Source: Chloroflexota bacterium (lineage in GTDB: Bacteria; Chloroflexota; Anaerolineae; Anaerolineales; E44-bin32). Taken from it: 9,200 nt of DNA. Location: the NCBI GenBank assembly GCA_026390045.1, contig JAPLGR010000583.1, positions 1-9,200 of the forward strand, in the 5' to 3' direction. Shown one piece after another: positions 1 to 5,184 of this stretch (the first letter of the stretch is position 1; each line of letters opens with the position of its first letter). Below the pieces are notes generated by a model. It was not told where the DNA came from and made no database searches. It was given only the letters and a program-made list of their open reading frames with translations. The translations under genes were made by a program, and so were the position numbers.

Positions 1-8
1 CTGGCGGC

Positions 9-560
9 TTGTTTTACGATGTGCTGAGCCGGTCGCCTCTCGGGGTGGTGTATCTGGCGGCTGGCCCGCGCGGTCTGGTGGCCGTGGGACTCACCACCGA
101 CGAGCGCAGCTTTGTGCGGCGTGTGGCATGCGCCGCGGGCAAGGCTCCCGTGCGGTCGGCCGCCAAGCTGAGAGAACCGCGGCGTCAGATGCAGGAGTAC
201 CTGGGCGGAAAGCGCGAGTCGTTTGACCTCGCCCTGGATCTGCGCGGCGCAACGCCATTCCAGCGCGAAGTACTGGAAGCGGTGCGGCGAATCCCGCGCG
301 GCACGGTCCTGACCTACGGGACCTTGGCCGCGCGTTTGGGCCGGCCGAATGCCGGCCGGGCGGTCGGGCAGGCGCTGGCCCACAATCCGCTGCCCGTTCT
401 CATCCCTTGTCATCGCGTCGTCTCTCAGGAAGGCGAACTGCGCGGCTACCTGGGGGATCGGATCGGCCTGAAGGCGAGGCTGCTCGCGCTGGAGGGCGTT
501 CCCATGCACGGAAACTGCTGCCTGATGGGCAGGCATTCAGGTGGGGATCGGCAGGGATGA
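9..560 (+). CDS. ogt: Methylated-DNA--protein-cysteine S-methyltransferase (O6-alkylguanine repair), 5' end uncertain
   Basis: Suicide DNA-repair protein that moves the alkyl group from O6-alkylguanine to its own cysteine. The family signature PCHRVV is at residues 133-138, with Cys134 as the acceptor. Before it come the DNA-binding helix-turn-helix TYGTLAARLG (102-111), the arginine-finger stretch AGRAVGQAL (115-123) and the conserved Asn126. Residues 3-75 are the less conserved N-terminal domain and begin in the usual family way (FYDVLSRSPLG). Length, about 180 aa, is normal. The start shown is a TTG at base 9; the frame is open to the left edge, so the true start may lie outside the window. 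The last 15 or so residues, with two adjacent cysteines, form a tail beyond the usual core. The EamA gene follows one base after the stop, suggesting a two-gene operon. Family assignment is firm; the choice between ogt and ada-C type names is not. Confidence 0.93.
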   Translation: MFYDVLSRSPLGVVYLAAGPRGLVAVGLTTDERSFVRRVACAAGKAPVRSAAKLREPRRQMQEYLGGKRESFDLALDLRGATPFQREVLEAVRRIPRGTVLTYGTLAARLGRPNAGRAVGQALAHNPLPVLIPCHRVVSQEGELRGYLGDRIGLKARLLALEGVPMHGNCCLMGRHSGGDRQG

Positions 561-561
561 C

Positions 562-1461
562 GTGAAATCCAGGGAATGGGCGTTGTTCTGGGCGTTGGGT
601 TTGATCTGGGGATCCTCGTTCCTGTGGATCAAGGTTGGCGTGCGGGAGCTCGATCCGTTCACACTGGTGGGCTGGAGGTTACTGTTCGGAACGCTGGGAA
701 TGGTAATGGTGGTCGTCTGGCAGCGGCCGCCATTCCCCCGCAAGCGGTCGACCTGGGTGGCATTGGCCCTGCTGGGGCTGGTGAACACGGCGCTACCGTT
801 CGTGTTGATCACCTGGGGCGAGAAGAGCATCGATTCGGCCGTGGCTTCGGTGTTGAACAGCACCGTGCCCTTGTTCACGCTGGTCATCGCGCACCTGTTC
901 CTGCATGACGAGCCGATCACGGCGCGCAAGGTCGTCGGGTTGCTGATCGGCTTCGCCGGCATCCTGATCCTGATGGCCCGCGATCTCAAGTTCGGCAGCC
1001 TGCGAATCGGCCTGCTTGGGCAGGCGGCGGTGCTGCTGGCGGCGGTGTCGTATGCGTCGGCTTCGGTATTCGCCCGGAGGACGATGAGGGAGGTCTCGCC
1101 GCTGGTGCAGGCCTTCGTGCCGATGGCCTTCTCGGATGCGCTGGTCTGGTCCATCGCCACGCAAGTCGGAGATCCGGGCCGGCTTCCCTTGCTGGCTAAC
1201 ACCTGGATTGCGCTGCTGTGGCTTGGGCTGCTGGGATCGTGCGTGGCCTACCTGATCTACTACAACCTGCTGCACTCCCTCGGCGCCACACGTGCCACGA
1301 TGGTGACCTACGTTTTCCCGGTGGTTGGTGTGGCGCTGGGCGTCCTCTTCCTGCACGAACGTGCGGATGGGCACCTGCTGGCAGGTGCAGCGCTGGTGGT
1401 TTCCAGTATCGCTGTGGTGAACTGGAAGGCGAAGGCACGCGATGCCGCTCCGGCAGACTGA
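562..1461 (+). CDS. EamA/DMT-superfamily transporter (10-TM permease)
   Basis: Inner-membrane permease of the drug/metabolite transporter superfamily, probably an exporter of an unknown small metabolite. From a GTG at 562 it is 299 aa, normal for the family. It has two EamA repeats, at about residues 8-139 and 161-292, each ending in the typical proline and acidic pattern: TVPLFTLVIAHLFLHDEP, then VFPVVGVALGVLFLHE. The first segment carries the family-like WGSSFLWIKVG. Hydrophobic helices fill nearly the whole length, and the C-terminus is short, polar and presumably cytoplasmic (KAKARDAAPAD). I prefer GTG 562 because AGGG lies just upstream and the GTG directly follows the TGA (558-560) of the repair gene, so the two are likely coupled; an in-frame GTG at 541 would overlap that gene and add seven polar residues. 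Substrate cannot be told from the sequence. Confidence 0.9.
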   Translation: MKSREWALFWALGLIWGSSFLWIKVGVRELDPFTLVGWRLLFGTLGMVMVVVWQRPPFPRKRSTWVALALLGLVNTALPFVLITWGEKSIDSAVASVLNSTVPLFTLVIAHLFLHDEPITARKVVGLLIGFAGILILMARDLKFGSLRIGLLGQAAVLLAAVSYASASVFARRTMREVSPLVQAFVPMAFSDALVWSIATQVGDPGRLPLLANTWIALLWLGLLGSCVAYLIYYNLLHSLGATRATMVTYVFPVVGVALGVLFLHERADGHLLAGAALVVSSIAVVNWKAKARDAAPAD

Positions 1462-1465
1462 CGAT

Positions 1466-1503
1466 CCACCGCCGGAGACGGGTTGAAACCTCGCGTCTGG
1501 TGG
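1466..1503 (+). terminator. Stem-loop just downstream of the EamA gene, possible terminator
   Basis: CCACC (1466-1470) pairs with GGTGG (1499-1503), and AGACG (1476-1480) pairs with CGTCT (1494-1498), with a further GGT/ACC inside. The left side has a five-base bulge. It begins five bases after the stop codon, where a transcript end would be expected, but no T-tract follows. It is therefore either a factor-dependent end, an mRNA-stabilising hairpin, or chance in GC-rich DNA. Confidence 0.35.
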
Positions 1504-2251
1504 TGTGGCGCACTGGCTGCGCGGCCCACGGGCCAGGCGCCCCCTCGGCCCGGACAAAGGGCCGGGCCTCAAGGGTCGCCGGCCGTGAAGGCCGCGCAGC
1601 CGTTGGTCAGTTGCCTCCACCAGCGCGGTTGGAGTCCCAGAGGTGAAGCATGGAAGCGGGGGTGGCGCGAGTGCCACGGCTGGCGATGCCGGCTCCGCCG
1701 TCCGAGAAGCCGCGCTGCGGCGCTGGCCAAGCCGACAGGCAGGGCGGCAAGGAGGGTGGGTCCACAGCCAGATCTGTTGTCATGCATTGGTGAGCCAGGA
1801 GGGGAGTCCAGGGGATGAGCATCGGTGCGTGTGGGTCCACCGACGTATCGCGGGGCGGCAGATGGCACCAGGGTCTTGCCTTCACACGACTCTCCCAGGC
1901 CGGTGTCTTGGCGGGCGAGGCCTCGTGGCCGTTAGGACCCTTCTGAGCAGACGTCCCGGCGCCGCGCGCGACGTCCCGTGGGCGGGTGCCTTGTAGATGA
2001 ACAGGCCCCGGGGGCGGCGGACGCCAGGCTGCTCCTGTTTCCCTGTTGCCGGCCTACAGTGTGGACGCGCCGAATGGGCGCAGACCAAGACTCAAGCGGC
2101 GAGTGCCAGGAGGCCCCGGAGGACGTCTGAGACGCGCGTAGCCCGGTGCCCTGTAGCCCCCTGGGTCCCGGTGGCTTGGACGCCTCCTCCGGCGGCGCAC
2201 ACAGAGCCCTTGAAGTACCGGCCACATATGGGGGCTGATTCGGCCAATTTC
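1504..2251. other. Long intergenic stretch without a supportable gene
   Basis: No frame on either strand gives a protein with recognisable motifs. The open frames here are rich in Arg, Pro, Gly, Cys and Trp, have no convincing ribosome-binding site, and look like chance frames in GC-rich DNA. Visible structure: a seven-pair GC hairpin GGCCCGG/CCGGGCC (1547-1553 with 1562-1568, eight-base loop, no T-tract), and ACGTCCCG repeated directly at 1950-1957 and 1970-1977 around GC-alternating sequence. TGGGTCCAC also occurs twice, near 1757 and 1832. I looked for a group II intron domain V, transposase remnants and tRNA-like folds and saw none. It may be decayed sequence separating the transporter from the truncated propeller gene. 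Confidence 0.55.
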
Positions 2252-2353
2252 CCAAGTGCCGCGCCAAGTGCCGGAGGGGCGCGTGGCACATGTGCCGGCT
2301 TAGGCCGCGCGCTGATTCCTGCTTAGGCCGCGCCAAGTGCCGCGCCAAGTGCC
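2252..2353. repeat. Cluster of short direct repeats and a palindrome at the 5' end of the propeller gene
   Basis: A 21-bp sequence made of two CCAAGTGCC units joined by GCG occurs perfectly at 2252-2272 and again at 2333-2353, 81 bp apart. Between them GCTTAGGCCGCGC occurs at 2298-2310 and 2321-2333, with a period of 23, and GGCACATGTGCC (2285-2296) is a perfect 12-bp palindrome that contains the ATG at 2290. The repeats translate as the odd Cys/Arg/Lys-rich start of the next reading frame. Such a cluster suggests local duplication or a rearrangement junction. Confidence 0.7.
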
Positions 2354-3612
2354 CGGGTGTGGTCATCGGCCCGGCCGATCCCGCGCCGCGCGCCCAGTTG
2401 GAATTGGATGCAGGTTCCGACCCGCAGCCCGGACAGGTGTGGACGCTCAATCAGCAAATCGAGCTGGCGGGGCATACGCTCACGCTCGTCTCGATCTCGA
2501 CCGATTCGCGCAACGGCTACGCCTTCGAGTTCGAGTCCGGCCCGGAGGTGTACGCGGTGAGCGTCGACATCGAGGGTCACGCGGCATCGGGAGGCGGTGG
2601 CGGAGGGGGCGTGACCGGCGGGACGTTCTACACCAGCCTGGCCTACACCGAGCTGCCGACCGGCAAGCTCATGGTCAACGTCTCGAATCTGGTTCTTGTG
2701 AAAGACCGCGTCACCTGGGATGGTCTTTGGTCGCCCTCCGCACCCAGGACGGATCTGGCGGCCGCCACGCCGCAGACCGGCCTGTGCCTGACCGCGGACG
2801 ACATTGACGGCTTGCCGCTTGCGCCGGCCGATCTGGCCGGGCGCGCGCTCGTCGCCGAGCCGCTCGCGGGGAGCGAATCATGGGGCATGGTGCTCTACGA
2901 CCTGGCCTCGGGCGCGCGGCGCGTGCTCATGGCGGATGCCGCGCGCGGCGCGCTCTCGCCGGATGGAACGCAGTTGGCGTACACCGGGGTCGATGGACTG
3001 CATATCCTCAACCTCGACACTGCCGCGGAGAGAGTCATCCAGTTAGCCAGCGGGGGGTACGACTTGCACTGGTCCCCGGACGGAAAGCAGATCGCGTTTG
3101 TCGGCTCGAGCGCGGAGGGGATCTATATCGTGCGAACCGACGGCGGCGGCGAGCGGCGCGTATCGGATGCAGCCTACGCCTCGGTCATCGGCTTCTCGCC
3201 GGATGGTGCACGGTTGTACCTGGCGGTGATGTTCACCGGCGGCAGTGCCTGGATGGTTCGCGTGGTGGACGTGGCGAGCGGTGAGGCGCAGGACCTGACG
3301 ACGATTGAGAACGGGTCGCGCAAGATGCTTGCGGCGGCGCTCTCGCCGGATGAGGAATGGATTGCGTATCGCGGGCGTGACAACAGCAGCCTGTTCGTCA
3401 TGCGGGCGGACGGCAGTGCGATGCACGCGGTGATGGAACAGCCGGCGCTGGCGATCAGCGGCGTGCAGTGGAGCACCTCGGGCTGGCTGGGTGTGAGCCT
3501 GATCGACGAACAGGAGCCGCAGCGCACACTGGTGATCGTGAAGCCGGAGGGCTGCCAGGTGTACCGGCTAGCCATGACGCAGGGTGATCTGGAGGGATTG
3601 TGGTTGCCGTGA
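2290..3612 (+). CDS. PD40/TolB-type beta-propeller protein with Ig-like sandwich domain; N-terminus probably lost
   Basis: Probably an envelope or extracytoplasmic binding protein of unknown ligand. Residues 51-150 look like a beta-sandwich related to domains found in anti-sigma or envelope proteins (DUF4179/DUF5643-like by impression only), with a run of seven glycines at 101-107. Residues 195-440 contain PD40 propeller blades: SPDG at 223-226, 262-265 and 303-306, SPDE at 352-355 and a degenerate STSG at 395-398, each followed by a beta-strand such as QIAFVGS and then a strand ending in TDG or ADG. Relatives would be expected to have a signal peptide or membrane anchor, but none is present. 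The first 23 residues are encoded by direct repeats and look spurious. GGAGG (2273-2277) precedes the ATG at 2290 by 12 bases; an in-frame GTG at 2359 is an alternative. I infer a 5'-truncated gene, possibly not expressed or not exported. Confidence 0.72.
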   Translation: MCRLRPRADSCLGRAKCRAKCPGVVIGPADPAPRAQLELDAGSDPQPGQVWTLNQQIELAGHTLTLVSISTDSRNGYAFEFESGPEVYAVSVDIEGHAASGGGGGGGVTGGTFYTSLAYTELPTGKLMVNVSNLVLVKDRVTWDGLWSPSAPRTDLAAATPQTGLCLTADDIDGLPLAPADLAGRALVAEPLAGSESWGMVLYDLASGARRVLMADAARGALSPDGTQLAYTGVDGLHILNLDTAAERVIQLASGGYDLHWSPDGKQIAFVGSSAEGIYIVRTDGGGERRVSDAAYASVIGFSPDGARLYLAVMFTGGSAWMVRVVDVASGEAQDLTTIENGSRKMLAAALSPDEEWIAYRGRDNSSLFVMRADGSAMHAVMEQPALAISGVQWSTSGWLGVSLIDEQEPQRTLVIVKPEGCQVYRLAMTQGDLEGLWLP

Positions 3613-3787
3613 AGAGGATCCATGAGAAGCGCTGGGCCTCGGCAACCGGATCGTCTTCGGGGAAACACGCCAAGCCGTGCCGCGACCATTCCGAATGGTC
3701 GCTGTGCGCGGATGGCCCTCCGTAGCGGGCTGCTCCAAGCAGCGGGTTGAACACAGTCTGGCCCGCCTGCAGCCATCCGGGATGGGG
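3613..3787. other. Hairpin-rich spacer between propeller gene and regulator promoter
   Basis: No gene is visible. Two structured elements fill it. First is an inverted repeat at 3682-3702, GCGACCATTC then one base then GAATGGTCGC (ten pairs). Second is a nested structure at 3709-3779: CGGATGGC (3709-3716) pairs with GCCATCCG (3772-3779), GCGGGC (3725-3730) pairs with GCCCGC (3761-3766), and GCTGCT (3729-3734) can alternatively pair with AGCAGC (3738-3743). There is no T-tract. These could end transcription of the propeller gene, bind a protein, or be part of a small RNA. Confidence 0.5.
3682..3702. repeat. 10-bp perfect inverted repeat with one central base
   Basis: GCGACCATTC (3682-3691) and GAATGGTCGC (3693-3702) flank a single C at 3692. 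As RNA it gives at least eight pairs closed by a five-base loop. It lies 70 bases after the propeller gene's stop and about 85 bases before the regulator's promoter, so it could be a terminator stem or an operator. Confidence 0.6.
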
Positions 3788-3816
3788 TTGCATCATTGGG
3801 TGGGATCAGGTAGAAT
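3788..3816 (+). promoter_or_regulatory. Sigma70-type promoter of the regulator/nucleotidyltransferase module
   Basis: TTGCAT (3788-3793) and TAGAAT (3811-3816) are separated by exactly 17 bases, close to the consensus in both boxes. The start point would fall near 3823, inside the operator-like palindrome. The stretch is visibly richer in A and T than its surroundings. No experimental support. Confidence 0.65.
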
Positions 3817-3845
3817 GACCTAAGAAGTAGGTCATATGACCTACT
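3815..3845. promoter_or_regulatory. Operator-like palindrome with three half-sites, overlapping the promoter start region
   Basis: Bases 3826-3845 are a perfect 20-bp palindrome built from TAGGTCAT (3828-3835) facing ATGACCTA (3836-3843). A third copy, ATGACCTA, lies at 3815-3822 and overlaps the -10 box by two bases. Three half-sites in alternating orientation can form two overlapping dimer sites. The position, between promoter and winged-helix gene, fits autorepression by that gene's product, which is inference. Confidence 0.72.
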
Positions 3846-3876
3846 AACACGGTCGATAGCCTGCCGGCAGGTGAAC

Positions 3877-4209
3877 ATGGTGTTGAAGCCGATCCTCGGA
3901 TCCGTCAGCAAAGAGCGAGTCTTGGTCTTCCTGGTCGCCCGTGGGGAGAGCTACCCAAGGGAAATCGCACGCTTCTACAGGACCGACCTTGACCCCATCC
4001 AGAAGCAACTGGACAGACTCGAGTTGGGTGGCGTCCTTGTGAGCAGGACGGCCGGCCGAACGCGACTCTACTCCCTCAACCCCAGATACCCCTTCCTCCC
4101 GGAACTGAGAGCCTTGGTTGAGAAGGGCCTTTCCTTCTACCCGGTGAATGAGCGAGACCGGCTGCGCATGACCAGGCGCAGGCCAAGGCGACGAGGCAAG
4201 CCGCTGTGA
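3877..4209 (+). CDS. Small winged-helix DNA-binding regulator (ArsR/MarR-like), partner of the nucleotidyltransferase
   Basis: A 110-aa protein with one winged helix-turn-helix. Helix 1 is at about residues 11-22 (SKERVLVFLVARG), helix 2 at 26-34 (YPREIARFY), and the recognition helix at about 38-50 (LDPIQKQLDRLEL). The wing is VLVSRTAGRTRLYSLN (53-68), followed by YPFLPELRALVEKGL, probably a dimerisation helix. The C-terminus is strongly basic (RRRPRRRGKPL). It most likely represses its own promoter through the palindrome upstream; the pairing with a downstream nucleotidyltransferase resembles antitoxin-regulator genes. ATG 3877 is chosen; AGGTGA (3869-3874) lies only two bases before it, so GTG 3880 (five bases) is also possible, and GTG 3871 would overlap that site. 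The stop TGA overlaps the GTG start of the next gene by two bases (GTGA). No metal-binding cysteines are present, so metal sensing is unlikely. Confidence 0.85.
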   Translation: MVLKPILGSVSKERVLVFLVARGESYPREIARFYRTDLDPIQKQLDRLELGGVLVSRTAGRTRLYSLNPRYPFLPELRALVEKGLSFYPVNERDRLRMTRRRPRRRGKPL

Positions 4210-4280
4210 GGCCCCTGCGAGACATGACCCAGGGTGAGTTGGCCGCGTTTATCGACTCGCACCTACATGCAAGGGCATAG
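4206..4280 (+). pseudogene. N-terminal fragment of the nucleotidyltransferase gene, separated by a frameshift
   Basis: A GTG at 4206 overlaps the regulator's TGA, with GAGG at 4193-4196 as a plausible ribosome-binding site; an ATG at 4224 is an alternative start. The 24 codons read MRPLRDMTQGELAAFIDSHL and four further residues, and end at a TAG (4278-4280). The frame two positions over reads KGIEAVLSGG across 4271-4300, exactly what should follow an N-terminal helix in this family. Adding one base near 4270-4275, where the sequence is GCAAGGGC, restores a continuous gene of about 179 codons. A lost A or G in the short A or G run, or an assembly error, explains it. Confidence 0.7.
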
Positions 4281-4285
4281 AAGCC

Positions 4286-4744
4286 GTGTTGTCGGGCGGC
4301 GCGACCGTCGCGATCTACACTCAGGGGAAGTATGTCTCGGCCGACATCGACTTTGTCAATGCGGGCTTCACCTCCGACCGTGTTCTCGCCGAGGCCATGA
4401 GTGAGATTGGCTTCGCCCGCGCAGGAAGGCACTTCGTACACGCCCAGGTCCACTTCTTTGTGGAATTCCCGCCTGGACCACTCGCGGTCGGCCAGGAGCC
4501 CGTGAAGGCCGTGGAACAAATGAACTTCCCGACGGGCACTCTCAGGATCATCTCTCCCACAGACTGCGTCAAAGACAGGTTGGCTGCGTACTACCACTGG
4601 AACGACCTCCAATGCCTCGAGCAGGCCGTCCTGGTTGCCCGCGATCAGGCGGTTGATCTGAGGGAGATCGAAAGATGGTCGGTGGCAGAAGGCAAGGGAA
4701 GCCAGTTCGCCGAGATCAGGGAGAGGCTATCGGGCAACCGCTAG
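4286..4744 (+). CDS. Nucleotidyltransferase-fold protein (AbiEii-like), main part of a frameshifted gene
   Basis: The 152 residues readable from GTG 4286 carry the nucleotidyltransferase pattern: a glycine pair in LSGGATVAIY (2-11), the acidic pair D20 and D22 in YVSADIDFV, and a third acidic residue E60 in the strand FFVEF. Then come SPTDCVKDRLAAYYHW (90-105) and the helix QCLEQAVLVARD, as in AbiEii-like and other small stand-alone nucleotidyltransferases. Such enzymes transfer nucleotides, in some toxins to tRNA; the substrate here is unknown. The beginning of the fold (first helix, HLHAKGIEA) is encoded upstream in another frame, so translation from GTG 4286 would give a protein lacking that helix. 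It sits in one transcription unit with the winged-helix gene, suggesting a two-gene toxin-antitoxin or defence module, an inference from layout. If the frameshift is real, the product is probably inactive or unstable. Confidence 0.78.
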   Translation: MLSGGATVAIYTQGKYVSADIDFVNAGFTSDRVLAEAMSEIGFARAGRHFVHAQVHFFVEFPPGPLAVGQEPVKAVEQMNFPTGTLRIISPTDCVKDRLAAYYHWNDLQCLEQAVLVARDQAVDLREIERWSVAEGKGSQFAEIRERLSGNR

Positions 4745-4789
4745 ACAGAACGTGGCGATGCGGTCGTTGACGCGCTGGCGGATGAGAAG

Positions 4790-4815
4790 GCCCGCTCATG
4801 GGGTTTGCAGCGGGC
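4790..4815 (+). terminator. Weak stem-loop downstream of the nucleotidyltransferase
   Basis: GCCCGCT (4790-4796) pairs with AGCGGGC (4809-4815) across a 12-base loop, 45 bases after the stop codon and before the next promoter. The position suits a transcript end, but AATCCTTGG rather than a T-tract follows, so confidence is low. Confidence 0.35.
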
Positions 4816-4851
4816 AATCCTTGGGAATGGCTGATGTGTGTAGCGCCGGCA

Positions 4852-4880
4852 TTGACAGGCCCGCCCGGCGGGCCGATAAT
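4852..4880 (+). promoter_or_regulatory. Strong sigma70-type promoter of the pheS operon with a palindromic spacer
   Basis: TTGACA (4852-4857), a perfect -35 box, and GATAAT (4875-4880), one base from consensus, are exactly 17 bases apart. The whole spacer 4858-4874 is an inverted repeat, GGCCCGCC then C then GGCGGGCC. Transcription should start near 4887, giving a leader of nearly 300 bases that contains the T-box. Confidence 0.8.
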
Positions 4881-4903
4881 CCAGGCACAACTGCATACGG
4901 GCG

Positions 4904-5167
4904 ACGACGGAGGAAAGTAGGCGGGTGGAGATCGCCAGGGAGGCCGGGGCCCGACTGCAACCCCGGCTCGAAGGAAACCCGCTGAAGTTCCCTCCTGAGC
5001 TGCCCGGGTGAACGCCCATCGCGGGCCAGTAGTCCGGGCCGGGACCCAACCGTTAGCGTGGGAGCCGATCGCCTTCGGCCGTCGGCGCAGAGTGGTCCCC
5101 GCGAGGGGACAACGAGGGTGGCACCACGGGTTCGCTCCCGTCCCTTGCAGGGCGGGAGCTTCTGTTT
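4904..5167 (+). promoter_or_regulatory. T-box riboswitch leader, Phe specifier (UUC), controlling pheS-pheT
   Basis: Senses uncharged tRNA-Phe. Stem I: GGAGG (4909-4913) pairs with CCTCC (4991-4995) and GCGGGT (4921-4926) with ACCCGC (4977-4982). The internal loop between them carries AGTA (4916-4919) on the left and GAAGTTC on the right, with TTC at 4988-4990 as the Phe specifier. GCCGGGG/CCCCGGC (4943-4949, 4961-4967) forms the distal arm. Stem II: GCCCGG/CCGGGC (5002-5007, 5034-5039) with an S-turn AGTA (5028-5031). The conserved CCGTTA box is at 5050-5055, with CCCA/TGGG (5045-5048, 5059-5062) able to form the IIA/B pseudoknot. Stem III-type hairpins lie at 5064-5086 and 5095-5110 (the latter with a GCGA loop). 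The T-box AGGGTGGCACCACGGG is at 5115-5130: AGGG/CCCT and ACGGG/CCCGT form the antiterminator around the bulge TGGCACC (5119-5125). Identity is firm from sequence; regulation is known for the family. Confidence 0.93.
5134..5167 (+). terminator. Leader terminator of the T-box
   Basis: GCTCCCG then CCC (5134-5144, with T5141 bulged) pairs with GGG then CGGGAGC (5150-5159), ten pairs around a five-base loop, followed by TTCTGTTT. It shares bases 5137-5145 with the antiterminator's 3' arm, so the two structures exclude each other, the hallmark of a transcription-controlling T-box. Confidence 0.85.
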
Positions 5168-5184
5168 GGCGGGAAGGAGCGGCG

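Noticed and set aside
537..1202. - strand frame opposite the EamA gene
   Set aside because: Shadow of a clear 10-helix transporter on the + strand; Ser/Thr/Arg-rich with no recognisable domain.
1483..1818. 111-aa + strand frame in the gene-free tract, considered as a remnant of a mobile element or intron-associated protein
   Set aside because: Only Trp/Arg/Gly-rich composition; no reverse transcriptase or transposase motif, and no intron domain V or terminal inverted repeats around it.
2210..2230. Promoter for the propeller gene (TTGAAG and CATATG)
   Set aside because: The boxes are only nine bases apart and no -10-like hexamer occurs at 16-18 bases.
2252..2353. CRISPR array
   Set aside because: Repeats are short and interleaved, occur twice only, and have no regular spacers or cas genes nearby.
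4266..4280. Programmed -1 ribosomal frameshift in the nucleotidyltransferase gene
   Set aside because: GCAAGGGCA does not fit the usual slippery heptamer and no strong stimulatory hairpin is evident directly downstream; a simple one-base loss or assembly error is enough.
5008..5184. Extended N-terminus of pheS from GTG 5008
   Set aside because: This stretch is T-box RNA (stem II, CCGTTA box, antiterminator, terminator), and a proper ribosome-binding site precedes ATG 5185.
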